From NCBI GenBank assembly GCA_937891725.1, contig CALAHL010000227.1:1-9124 (forward strand): a DNA stretch of 9,124 nucleotides. The letters are read 5' to 3'. Source of the DNA: an uncultured Rhodospirillaceae bacterium (GTDB taxonomy: Bacteria; Pseudomonadota; Alphaproteobacteria; Thalassobaculales; Thalassobaculaceae). Of the stretch, positions 1 through 6,734 are shown one piece after another. Below the pieces are notes generated by a model, which saw only the letters and a list, made by a program, of their open reading frames with translations, did no database searches and was not told the origin of the DNA. Made by a program: the position numbers and the translations under genes. Position 1 is the first letter of the stretch; every line of letters starts with the position of its first letter.

Positions 1-83
1 ATGATGAGGAATATCGACAGCCGGGCCTAGACCTGCAAACGCCGTTGTTTCACACTACATGTCAGGAAAAGTCACAGGTTTTC
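1..83. other. upstream region of the LysR gene, no clear gene
   Basis: The left edge holds a nine-codon frame that starts with two ATG codons and ends in TAG at 28-30. It could be the tail of an upstream gene or chance; the window edge prevents a decision. No convincing promoter or LysR box (T-N11-A with dyad) could be assigned. Confidence 0.3.
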
Positions 84-962
84 ATGGCCCGCTTTCTTCC
101 AAAGCTGAACGCCGTTCGCGCCTTCGAATCCGCCGGGCGACATGGCAGTTTTTCGCGCGCCGCGGCCGAGTTGAATGTGTCGCATGCCGCGATCAGCCGG
201 CATGTCCGGGGACTGGAGGCCGATCTTGGCGTTCAGCTTTTCAAGGTGATCGCCCGCGGGGTTGAGTTGACCGATGCCGGTCGGCTTTATCTTTCGAAGG
301 TCGAACCGGCCCTGGACGAGATCTCGGCTGCGTCGGAAGTGCTTCGGGAGCGCGATGAAGCATCGATCTCCGTCACCTGCGAGCCGACCTTCGCCGGCAA
401 ATGGCTGATGCCGAATTTGGGGCATTTCAAACGCGCGTACCCGGATGTCTCGGTGCGTTTGGAATCCGCGCCGAAGCTCGCCGACATCCGCAATTTTGAG
501 TTCGATATCGCCGTCCGATACTGCCGCGCCCTGCCACCCGGGCTTGAAGCCGACCTGATCTCGGATTCACCAATGTTTCCATTCGCCGCCCCCGGGTTCC
601 CGGAGGTCGAGCACCCGAACGACCTGCTCGGTCAGACCCTTCTCAACGAAGATGACGGCCAATTGTGGTCGTCATTGTTTGCGCGCGCCGGCATTGTCGA
701 CCCTGTCCCGCCCGGAAAACATGAGAACTACACCTGGCTGCTGGCGATCGAGGGCGCCCTGTCCGGACAGGGCGTGGTTCTGCTGTCCGAGGAACTCGCA
801 CAAAGCGATGTCGCTGCGGGACGGCTGAAAAAGCTGTATCCGATCGGTTTGGAACTTGGGAGCTACCGTCTCGTCTATCGCACCGATGTCGGTCGCCGGA
901 AAACGGTACGGGCGTTCAGAACCTGGATTCTCGACATGACGTCCGGTTTTCGGGCCGTCTGA
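84..962 (+). CDS. LysR-family transcriptional regulator, GcvA-like
   Basis: Predicted cytoplasmic DNA-binding regulator of 292 residues, the usual LysR length. Residues 5-60 form the winged helix-turn-helix: LNAVRAFESAGRHGSFSRAA, then SHAAISRH as recognition helix and LEADLGVQLF. Residues about 78-290 are the effector-binding domain, with GKWLMPNLGHF and the family-typical FDIAVRY segment. The wording is closest to the GcvA subgroup common in alphaproteobacteria. The open frame extends up to a TTG at 45, but I chose ATG at 84 because family alignment begins there and purine-rich AGGAAAAG and CAGG lie just upstream. LysR genes often control a divergent neighbour, which here would lie left of the window. 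On the right it meets the metallopeptidase gene tail to tail. Effector and targets cannot be read from the sequence. Confidence 0.93.
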   Translation: MARFLPKLNAVRAFESAGRHGSFSRAAAELNVSHAAISRHVRGLEADLGVQLFKVIARGVELTDAGRLYLSKVEPALDEISAASEVLRERDEASISVTCEPTFAGKWLMPNLGHFKRAYPDVSVRLESAPKLADIRNFEFDIAVRYCRALPPGLEADLISDSPMFPFAAPGFPEVEHPNDLLGQTLLNEDDGQLWSSLFARAGIVDPVPPGKHENYTWLLAIEGALSGQGVVLLSEELAQSDVAAGRLKKLYPIGLELGSYRLVYRTDVGRRKTVRAFRTWILDMTSGFRAV

Positions 963-969
963 GCGACCG

Positions 970-2031
970 TCAGCCGCGCCCCGCCGCCCGCCGCACCAGA
1001 TCGTGCACAAAGCCGAGCTTACTCTGGATGACAGGCGTGATCACTTCGGGCACCACGTCGATCAGGCCCATTTCCCGGTTCAACTCGTTCAGCACCAGCC
1101 CGAGCCTGCGATACCGGTCGACCATGCCCGCCAGATTGTCGAACGGAATCGGCTTCATGATCCCCAGCTGGTTGGCGGTATCGAGCACGCTGGTCAGATC
1201 GAGATACAGAGCAAAGGTCTCCGCCCAATCCTCCCAAGGATGCATGGTGGCATAGGCGCTGACGAAATTTTGACGCCAACCGGCAGGCGGGCCCTCTTTG
1301 TAGTGTCGAGCAAGGGCGTCTGCGTAGTTCGGCGCATCGATATCGCCGAACAGATCCCGAAACGCGTCGTCGCACTCCCCCCGGACGAGCAGGTCCCAGT
1401 AGTAGTGGCCGATCTCGTGCCGGAAATGGCCGATCAGGGTGCGATGTGCTTCCTCCAGATCGACCCGCAACTGCTCGCGCGCCGCATCATCAGCCTCACG
1501 GATGTTGATGGTGATCTGGCCGTCGGCGTGTCCGGTATAGACTCGCTCCGCCTCACCCATTGCCCGCCACAAACCTTCCGCCGGCACCACATCTCCCTTG
1601 AAAGCGAAAGCCAGCGGTGGCTCAAACCCGTCTTCTTTGCGCCCATAGGGCAATCCCAGGAGATCGAGGGCGTAGAACAGACGGCGCTTTGCGGCCTCCA
1701 AGGTGGCCCAACGCTCCCGGTTTCCCTCGACCGACAGATCCGGGATTGTGTCGGTATAGCGGCAGGTTTCGCACAGCGGATGACCGGCTGGAGCCACGTG
1801 GTCGACCACGATGACACAGCGATTGCAGACAGCCTCGACCGCATAGTTGCTGCACTTGGCCAGATCGGCACCGCAATGGGCATTGCCGCAGGTGTAGTGT
1901 CCTTCGCCCGCAGGCTCCAAAGATGAAATCGAGCGACAGGCCGGGCACCATCCGACATCGCGCCCGCAGGCTTCACAGCGGGAGTTCTCGAAGAACAGGG
2001 TCTGGCCACAGACACAGTTGAAGGTTCGCAT
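970..2031 (-). CDS. zinc-ribbon putative zinc-binding metallopeptidase
   Basis: A 353-residue protein with two parts. Residues 1-95 are cysteine-rich zinc-ribbon: CVC at 6-8, CxxC at 19-22, 29-32, 69-72 and 87-90, plus C48, C53 and C60. Residues about 105-350 match the putative zinc-binding metallopeptidase family that carries an N-terminal zinc ribbon. HEIGH at 205-209, within GHFRHEIGHYYWDLL, is a classic HExxH site, with H205 and H209 as ligands and E206 as the general base. WEDWAETFA at 266-274 supplies a candidate third glutamate ligand (E268 or E271). There is no signal peptide or membrane segment, so it is probably cytoplasmic. Substrate is unknown. It is the last gene of the minus-strand block, 51 bases after the cytochrome gene. 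A GGAAAG about 11 bases before the ATG is a possible ribosome site. Confidence 0.88.
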   Translation of the reverse strand: MRTFNCVCGQTLFFENSRCEACGRDVGWCPACRSISSLEPAGEGHYTCGNAHCGADLAKCSNYAVEAVCNRCVIVVDHVAPAGHPLCETCRYTDTIPDLSVEGNRERWATLEAAKRRLFYALDLLGLPYGRKEDGFEPPLAFAFKGDVVPAEGLWRAMGEAERVYTGHADGQITINIREADDAAREQLRVDLEEAHRTLIGHFRHEIGHYYWDLLVRGECDDAFRDLFGDIDAPNYADALARHYKEGPPAGWRQNFVSAYATMHPWEDWAETFALYLDLTSVLDTANQLGIMKPIPFDNLAGMVDRYRRLGLVLNELNREMGLIDVVPEVITPVIQSKLGFVHDLVRRAAGRG

Positions 2032-2082
2032 GGCGACGTGGTCTTTCCAAAGCCGGTGAAGATCAAGCGGGGCGGGCGGGAC

Positions 2083-2730
2083 TCAGCTCCCGGATTGTTC
2101 CGCCAGTTCCTTCTGACGGGCCACGGTTTCCTCAGACCATTTCGACTTTATATAGGACAGAATCGCCCAAATATCAGCATCCGCCAGACTGGAATCAAAA
2201 CCCGGCATATTGTTTTTATAGGTTGCCGGCGAAAACGGCTGACCACCGTATTTGACCAGGTCGAACAGATCCCGATCCGCCAGCCGCGCAATCGGCCCGC
2301 GCCCGTCCAGTGGCACTGCAGGCCTGTTGCCGTCCGGGAAACTTCCTTCCCAGCCCGGCTGCCCCGCCAGATCCACGCCGTGGCAGTAGCCGCAGTTTTG
2401 ATCATAGAGGCTGTGCCCCAATCCGACCAAAGCCGGGTTCGTTCGGCTGACGCCCGTGACCGCTGTGGTGCTGTAGCGCTCGTAAGCCAAGGAGCCGCCG
2501 GTGATCACGGCACCAATCACCGCCGCCGCAACCAGGAACCGCCCTTTCGGGCCAAGCCGGTTCCCGATATCTCCCAGAACGCCGCCGCCCGAAGAGAGGG
2601 TGTCCGGCTCCTGATCGACCAGCCCGCGCAGACGTCGCTCCGGCCCCAAGGTACGTCCAGGCTCCCGCGGGATCCTGGGGTCCATCCGGGCAAGTCGCCG
2701 TTTGCGATCAAAGGAACGAGGATTGCTCAT
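2083..2730 (-). CDS. membrane-anchored class I cytochrome c
   Basis: A 215-residue protein with an arginine-rich cytoplasmic N-terminus (residues 1-64), one uncleaved membrane segment (about 65-83, FLVAAAVIGAVITGG) and a periplasmic monohaem domain. CGYCH at 113-117 is the CxxCH haem c attachment site. M175 in NNMPGF is the probable distal ligand, and DADIWAILSYIKSKW (184-198) is the typical C-terminal helix. It probably carries electrons in the periplasm while anchored by its single helix; the partner enzyme is not evident here. It lies 36 bases after the hydrolase gene and 51 before the metallopeptidase, so the three are probably co-transcribed. The 64-residue charged N-terminal extension is longer than needed for an anchor. 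The family assignment is firm, the redox partner unknown. Confidence 0.93.
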   Translation of the reverse strand: MSNPRSFDRKRRLARMDPRIPREPGRTLGPERRLRGLVDQEPDTLSSGGGVLGDIGNRLGPKGRFLVAAAVIGAVITGGSLAYERYSTTAVTGVSRTNPALVGLGHSLYDQNCGYCHGVDLAGQPGWEGSFPDGNRPAVPLDGRGPIARLADRDLFDLVKYGGQPFSPATYKNNMPGFDSSLADADIWAILSYIKSKWSEETVARQKELAEQSGS

Positions 2731-2766
2731 CGCCGCGTCATCCGTCTCAATCCGATCCGAGCCAAA

Positions 2767-3645
2767 TCAAGTTGCGCGGACGAATAACTCGTCCAATGCC
2801 CGAGCGGTCGGATCCGGCGCTTCTTCTGCAACGAAGTGTCCGACATCAAGAGGCACTTCGTCCACAATTTCGGCCCAACGCCGCCAGACGTCGATCGGCT
2901 CGGTGCCCTTGCCCTTGAGATAGCGCTCTCCCCAGATCAGGCGCACCGGCATGGAGAGTCTCCGGCCAGCCTCCCGGTCGGCCAGATCATCGTCCCGGTC
3001 GAACGTGGCGCCGGCGCGATAATCGGCGCAACAGGCCGCCACCACCGAGGATTTGGCGTAGGAACTGCAATAGGCGACCACCGCTTCGGGGTCCAGACGC
3101 TCCGGATGCCCGACCCAGCGGTCGATCAGATGTCGGCAATAGCCCGGCCCGTCCGCGCCCACCAAGGTCTCCGGAAGCGGGGCCGGTTGTGCCAACAACA
3201 GCCAGTGATAGGCGCCAAGCGCGGATTTCCAAGTCATCGCATCCCAGTTCTCGAGGGTTGGGATGATGTCGATTGCCCCGAGGCTTCTGACGGTCTCCGG
3301 AAACTCAAAGGCCATCCGGTAAGCGATCCGGCCGCCCCGATCGTGACCGGCGACATGGAACCGGTGGTGGCCAAGTGCCGCCATCAACCCGCGACACAAC
3401 GCCGCCAGCCGGCGCTTGGAGAAGTTCTCGGGCGTCGGTTCCGGGCCGACCGTATCCCCGTAGCCCGGCGTGTCGGGAACGACCACGGTATACCGGTCCG
3501 CCAACAGACCTGCCACCTTGGCCCAGGCATGATGGGTTTGAGGAAACCCGTGCAACAGCAGAACCGGCGGGCCGTCCCCGCCGATCCGAACGTGAAAGGT
3601 GCAGTCCTCGACCGTGATGCGGCGGGTCTCGAAACCTTCAAACAT
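2767..3645 (-). CDS. alpha/beta hydrolase, haloacetate dehalogenase-like
   Basis: A 292-residue soluble alpha/beta-hydrolase. HGFPQ (32-36) gives the oxyanion-hole region. GHDRGGR (100-106) places an aspartate, D102, at the nucleophile elbow rather than the serine of esterases, with R103 and R106 positioned to bind a carboxylate. D126 (DIIPT) and H270 (DVGHF) complete the triad. H147-W148 and Y209 match, in spacing, the halide-binding His-Trp-Tyr of fluoroacetate dehalogenase as I remember it. This set supports hydrolytic dehalogenation of 2-haloacids to 2-hydroxyacids, although epoxide hydrolase-like or other activities occur in the family and defluorination cannot be claimed. The frame is open back to an ATG at 3723, but homologues start at MFEGFETRRI, so ATG 3645 is preferred. 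It is the first gene of the minus-strand block, with an 89-base divergent gap to its neighbour. Confidence 0.82.
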   Translation of the reverse strand: MFEGFETRRITVEDCTFHVRIGGDGPPVLLLHGFPQTHHAWAKVAGLLADRYTVVVPDTPGYGDTVGPEPTPENFSKRRLAALCRGLMAALGHHRFHVAGHDRGGRIAYRMAFEFPETVRSLGAIDIIPTLENWDAMTWKSALGAYHWLLLAQPAPLPETLVGADGPGYCRHLIDRWVGHPERLDPEAVVAYCSSYAKSSVVAACCADYRAGATFDRDDDLADREAGRRLSMPVRLIWGERYLKGKGTEPIDVWRRWAEIVDEVPLDVGHFVAEEAPDPTARALDELFVRAT

Positions 3646-3734
3646 ATGCGGGTCCAATTCCTGTGATCTGGCCGTTGTAAGAGCGTCCAAGCTACCGCAA
3701 TCTGCACCCAACCTCCAATGCATCAGAGCGCGCC
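3646..3734. promoter_or_regulatory. divergent promoter region (inferred)
   Basis: An 89-base gap separates the divergently read dehalogenase-like and cyclotransferase-like genes, so it should hold promoters for both. I see only weak candidates: TTGCGG and TACAAC-like boxes on the minus strand with a short 15-base spacer. No strong palindromic operator is visible. The call rests on gene arrangement rather than on a clear motif. Confidence 0.4.
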
Positions 3735-4478
3735 ATGTCCAAAACAGACGCCTATCCGGAAACCGACGAAGATCCGCTGACCCGGGCCTTGGGCTATCCG
3801 TACCCGACCCATCCTGAGGACTATCTCTTCACCGGAGCACGGGCCGAACCGCTGCCGGCGGACTTCACCTTTGAAGGACTGACCCCGGTGATCGCTGTGG
3901 GCTCGAACCGGAGCCCGCGGCAACTGGAGCGCAAGTTCGCGCCCCGCTACATGAACGGCCCGGTCCGCATTGCCGTGACCCGGATCAAAGCGCGCGATGT
4001 GGATGTGGTGTTCGCGGCCCATCTGGCGGGCTACGGCTCGGCACCGGCGACCCTGGCGAAATCTCCGGGCGCCCTCACGGAGCTATGGGTGACCTGGCTG
4101 GATAGACCTGCCCTCGACCGGATGGATGCGACCGAGGGGCTGGGCGTGCACTACGATAGGGTCTCGATCTCCCTGGATGTGACGAGCGTCGATCCCACGC
4201 GCCCGACTCCCAAGACAATGCTTCTCTACGCGGCCCGCTGTGGCGTGCTGACGCGCGACGGCTCACCGGTCGCGGTGGCGGAGATCCCGTCCGAGGGTCG
4301 GAGCTTCCCCGTCATGTCGCAGATCGAGATGCTACAGCATCTGCACAACCGACACCGGTTCAACGAAGACCACGGCTTTGAGGAGTGGCTGCTGGGACTC
4401 ATCGGCACCAAGGGCGACAAAGCGCGCGATGCCGTCGAAGCCAAAATCATCGCCGAGGCGCTGCCGATGCGGTTCTAG
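3735..4478 (+). CDS. conserved hypothetical, gamma-glutamylcyclotransferase-like
   Basis: A 247-residue protein without signal peptide or membrane segment. Residues 52-58 (VIAVGSN) resemble the YGSN loop that binds substrate in gamma-glutamylcyclotransferase-like folds. LDRMDATEG (127-135) followed by Y140 and R142 resembles the segment carrying that family's catalytic glutamate; E134 is the candidate. GYGSAPATL (99-107) is another conserved-looking block. Related proteins are usually left as hypothetical, and the fold assignment is my inference from these short motifs. Cyclotransferases act on gamma-glutamyl amides or amines, which would be a loose chemical fit with the amide-producing nitrile hydratase 96 bases downstream, but no substrate can be named. 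ATG 3735 has only a weak GAGCG-type ribosome site. Confidence 0.6.
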   Translation: MSKTDAYPETDEDPLTRALGYPYPTHPEDYLFTGARAEPLPADFTFEGLTPVIAVGSNRSPRQLERKFAPRYMNGPVRIAVTRIKARDVDVVFAAHLAGYGSAPATLAKSPGALTELWVTWLDRPALDRMDATEGLGVHYDRVSISLDVTSVDPTRPTPKTMLLYAARCGVLTRDGSPVAVAEIPSEGRSFPVMSQIEMLQHLHNRHRFNEDHGFEEWLLGLIGTKGDKARDAVEAKIIAEALPMRF

Positions 4479-4574
4479 ATCTGAAAGCCGCACGCGACGC
4501 AGGTATTGTGGTGCGGGAGGGGGAAAGCCTAAGCTCTACGCTATCGAATTTCCCGCTGCGAAAGAGGGCTGCAC
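4479..4574 (+). promoter_or_regulatory. leader of the nitrile hydratase operon
   Basis: A 96-base gap before nthA, the likely place for its promoter or for read-through from the upstream gene. It holds a short inverted repeat, CCGCAC at 4488-4493 with GTGCGG at 4511-4516 (17-base loop), without a following T run, so it is not a standard terminator. AGAGGG at 4563-4568 is the ribosome site for nthA. No good -35/-10 pair was found. Confidence 0.4.
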
Positions 4575-5225
4575 ATGTCGTCGCACGATCACCACCATGA
4601 TCATAATCATGACCACGAGCATCCCCGGCTGAGCGAACTGCAGCTTCGGGTGAAAGCGCTGGAATCCCTGCTGGTCGACAAGGGGCTGGTGGATCCGGCG
4701 GCGCTCGACGTTTTCATCGACACCTACGAGACCAAAGTGGGCCCGCGCAACGGCGCTCAAGTGGTCGCAAAGGCCTGGGCCGATCCGAAGTTCAAGGCCG
4801 CGCTTCTGGCCGACGCCTCGGCAGCGATCAAATCCTTCGGCTTCGAGGGCCGGCAGGGTGAGCACATGGTGGTGTTGGAGAACACGCCCAAGGTTCACAA
4901 CATGGTCGTATGTACCCTGTGCTCCTGCTATCCGTGGCCGGTGCTCGGCCTTCCGCCGGTCTGGTACAAATCCGCCCCCTATCGGGCCCGCGCCGTCAAC
5001 GATCCGCGCGGTGTGCTGGCGGATTTCGGCACCGAGCTGCCGGGCGACATCGAGATCAAGGTGTGGGATTCGACGGCCGAACTCCGCTATCTGGTGCTGC
5101 CGATGCGCCCTGCCGGAACCGACCATCTGAGCGAGGACGAGTTGGCGGATCTGATCACCCGCAATTCCATGATCGGGACTGAAATCGTCACATTTCCGGC
5201 CAAGGCGCAGGAGGCCGCGGAATGA
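4575..5225 (+). CDS. nthA: nitrile hydratase alpha subunit, cobalt type
   Basis: Catalytic metal-binding subunit (216 residues) of nitrile hydratase, which hydrates nitriles to amides in the cytoplasm as an alpha-beta heteromer. VCTLCSCYPWP (112-122) is the metal-binding claw: C113, C116, S117 and C118. The threonine after the first cysteine marks the cobalt type, since iron enzymes have serine there. In known enzymes the second and third cysteines are oxidised to sulfinate and sulfenate. LRVKALESLL, TKVGPRNGAQVVAKAW and PPVWYKSAPYRARAV are typical family blocks. The N-terminus is unusual, with eight histidines between residues 4 and 16 (SHDHHHDHNHDHEH), perhaps a cobalt-collecting tail. AGAGGG at 4563-4568 supports the start. 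The stop overlaps the beta subunit start by four bases (ATGA). Confidence 0.97.
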   Translation: MSSHDHHHDHNHDHEHPRLSELQLRVKALESLLVDKGLVDPAALDVFIDTYETKVGPRNGAQVVAKAWADPKFKAALLADASAAIKSFGFEGRQGEHMVVLENTPKVHNMVVCTLCSCYPWPVLGLPPVWYKSAPYRARAVNDPRGVLADFGTELPGDIEIKVWDSTAELRYLVLPMRPAGTDHLSEDELADLITRNSMIGTEIVTFPAKAQEAAE

Positions 5226-5875
5226 ACGGCGCGCATGACATGGGCGGAATGCACGGCTTCGGCCCGGTCCTCCAGGAAAAGGACGAGCCCTGGTTTCATG
5301 GCGAGTGGGAGAAGAAGGCCTTCGCCCTGACCCTGGCCTGCGGCGGACTCGGTCAATGGAACATCGATATCAGTCGGCATGCCCGAGAAAACCAGCCGCC
5401 CGCCCAGTATCTCGACAACAGCTATTACGAACAGTGGCTGCATGGACTTGAGGTGCTGCTGGTCGAGGCCGGTCTGGTGACCGAGGACGAGCTGAAAACC
5501 GGCAAGGCCAACGGGAAATCCAATGTGGCGGCGCTTCCCGCAGACCGGGTTTTCAAGGCTCTGCAGCAAGGCTCGCCCTATGCCCGTGAGATTGCAGAAG
5601 CGCCAGCGTTCAAACCGGGTGACAAGGTGCGTGTGAAATCGATGAACCCACCGGGTCACACCCGAGCGCCGCAATATGTGCGCGGCCATGTGGGGGAGAT
5701 CGTGATGCATCACGGCGCCCACGTGTTCGCCGATGCCAGCGCGCGTGGCGAACACGGCGTCGCACATCACATCTACAATGTGGCGTTCACCGCCGAAGAA
5801 CTGTGGGGCGCAGACGGCCAAGGTGGAGCCGTCCATCTGGATCTTTGGGAGCCGTATCTGGAGCGCGCGCGATGA
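5222..5875 (+). CDS. nthB: nitrile hydratase beta subunit
   Basis: The structural partner of NthA, 217 residues, completing the active site at the subunit interface. The N-terminus MNGAHDMGGMHGFGP is the family signature. Residues 22-90 form the helical half (WEKKAFALTL, YYEQWLHGLE) and 125-217 the SH3-like barrel (FKPGDKVRV, QYVRGHVGEI, DLWEPYLE). R52 (ISRH) and R154 (YVRGH) correspond to the two arginines that hydrogen-bond the oxidised cysteines of the alpha subunit. The single full-length chain separates this from thiocyanate hydrolase, where these halves are separate subunits. AGGAGG at 5209-5214, inside the end of nthA, is a strong ribosome site with 7-base spacing, and the ATGA overlap suggests coupled, equimolar translation. 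Confidence 0.97.
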   Translation: MNGAHDMGGMHGFGPVLQEKDEPWFHGEWEKKAFALTLACGGLGQWNIDISRHARENQPPAQYLDNSYYEQWLHGLEVLLVEAGLVTEDELKTGKANGKSNVAALPADRVFKALQQGSPYAREIAEAPAFKPGDKVRVKSMNPPGHTRAPQYVRGHVGEIVMHHGAHVFADASARGEHGVAHHIYNVAFTAEELWGADGQGGAVHLDLWEPYLERAR

Positions 5876-6243
5876 CCAATCCGCAGCTCGCGGTCGACGC
5901 GCTTCCACCGAGCCTGAAAGACCAGGACGGACCGGTGTTCCGGGAACCCTGGGAGGCAACGGCCTTCGCGCTGACGGTCAAGCTGCACGAGACCGGATTG
6001 TTCGCATGGTCAGAATGGGCGGAAACCCTGTCCGGCAAGATCACCGAAGCCCAGGCCAACGGCGATCCCGATCTCGGAGACACCTATTATCAGCACTGGC
6101 TGGCGGCGCTTGAGGCCCTGGTCCTCCGGAAGACCGATCTGACGCTCGATCAGTTGCTCAAACGAAAGACCGCCTGGGAGCGGGCTGCCGAACGCGCGCC
6201 GCATGGTGAGCCGATTCTGCTGCCGGAGGACGAGATCGCGTGA
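5872..6243 (+). CDS. nitrile hydratase accessory (activator) protein
   Basis: A 123-residue protein resembling the small cobalt-type nitrile hydratase activators (P14K/NhlE type), which help deliver cobalt and oxidise the claw cysteines by subunit swapping. It resembles the N-terminal half of the beta subunit encoded just before it: WEATAFALTVKLHE against WEKKAFALTL, and DTYYQHWLAALEAL against NSYYEQWLHGLEVL. It lacks the SH3-like barrel. It contains no cysteine, so it cannot be the CxCC-type GTPase activator of iron enzymes. I chose ATG 5872, overlapping the nthB stop as ATGA, over an upstream in-frame GTG at 5803 that would lie inside nthB. GGAG at 5860-5863 is a possible ribosome site. It ends in a GTGA overlap with the acetyltransferase gene. 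Confidence 0.92.
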   Translation: MTNPQLAVDALPPSLKDQDGPVFREPWEATAFALTVKLHETGLFAWSEWAETLSGKITEAQANGDPDLGDTYYQHWLAALEALVLRKTDLTLDQLLKRKTAWERAAERAPHGEPILLPEDEIA

Positions 6244-6731
6244 CGACAATCCTCCGGGCCGCGACGATTTCCGACGCTGCCGCCATCCAGGCCATTTATA
6301 CCCCGATCGTGGAGTCCACCGCGATATCGTTCGAGGAAGAGGTGCCAAGCGTCGAGGAAATGGCCCGCCGGATCGAGACCTACTCTCAAACCCACCCCTA
6401 TCTGGTGGCGGAACGCGGCGGCGTTCTGCTGGGCTACGCCTACGGCTCCAAGCATCGGGACCGGTCGGCCTATCGGCTTTCCGCCGATGTCACGGCATAT
6501 GTTGCGTCTGCGGCACGTGGCCAGGGGCTCGGCAAGCAGCTTTACCAGGCTCTACTGCCGGGGTTGGCCGAACGCGGCTACCACGCGGCGTTCGCCGCGA
6601 TCACCCAGCCCAATGCGGCGAGCGTCGCCCTGCACGAATCGGTCGGGTTCACCAAGGTCGGAATCTACCGCGAGGTCGGATTCAAGTTCGGTCAATGGCA
6701 CGATGTCGGCTGGTGGCAGCGGGTGCTGTGA
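6240..6731 (+). CDS. GNAT N-acetyltransferase, phosphinothricin/arsinothricin type
   Basis: A 163-residue acetyl-CoA-dependent N-acetyltransferase. It starts with GTG overlapping the previous stop (GTGA). LRAATISDAAAIQAIYTPIV is the usual N-terminal block, FEEEVPSVEEMARRI the second, and ARGQGLGKQL (92-101) the acetyl-CoA pyrophosphate loop (RxxGxG type). ITQPNAASVALHESVGF and the C-terminal WHDVGWWQ are hallmarks of the Pat/ArsN1 group, which acetylates glutamate-like amino groups (phosphinothricin, methionine sulfoximine, arsinothricin). SADVTAYV has aspartate where many Pat enzymes have VEHSVYV; this resembles the ArsN1 B-type branch, from memory. The substrate is inferred from family only. 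Its position as last gene of the nitrile hydratase operon is unusual and implies a linked metabolite or detoxification role. It ends three bases from the opposing gene. Confidence 0.88.
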   Translation: MTTILRAATISDAAAIQAIYTPIVESTAISFEEEVPSVEEMARRIETYSQTHPYLVAERGGVLLGYAYGSKHRDRSAYRLSADVTAYVASAARGQGLGKQLYQALLPGLAERGYHAAFAAITQPNAASVALHESVGFTKVGIYREVGFKFGQWHDVGWWQRVL

Positions 6732-6734
6732 ACC

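Noticed and set aside
45..83. Upstream TTG start for the LysR gene
   Set aside because: It would add 13 residues with no family similarity, and the ATG at 84 matches the normal LysR N-terminus.
1003..1926. 307-codon open frame on the + strand
   Set aside because: It is antisense to the metallopeptidase, whose HEIGH motif and ordered CxxC pairs show that the minus strand is the coding one.
2038..2787. 249-codon open frame on the + strand
   Set aside because: It is antisense to the cytochrome c gene, which carries CGYCH and a membrane segment; no domain is seen in the shadow frame.
4488..4516. Terminator hairpin after the cyclotransferase-like gene
   Set aside because: The stem is only six bases with a 17-base loop and there is no T run, so read-through into nthA remains possible.
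4575..6243. Thiocyanate hydrolase or toyocamycin-type three-subunit enzyme
   Set aside because: Those enzymes split the beta subunit into two proteins. Here a full-length 217-residue beta chain with both halves is present, and the third protein is a beta-like activator.
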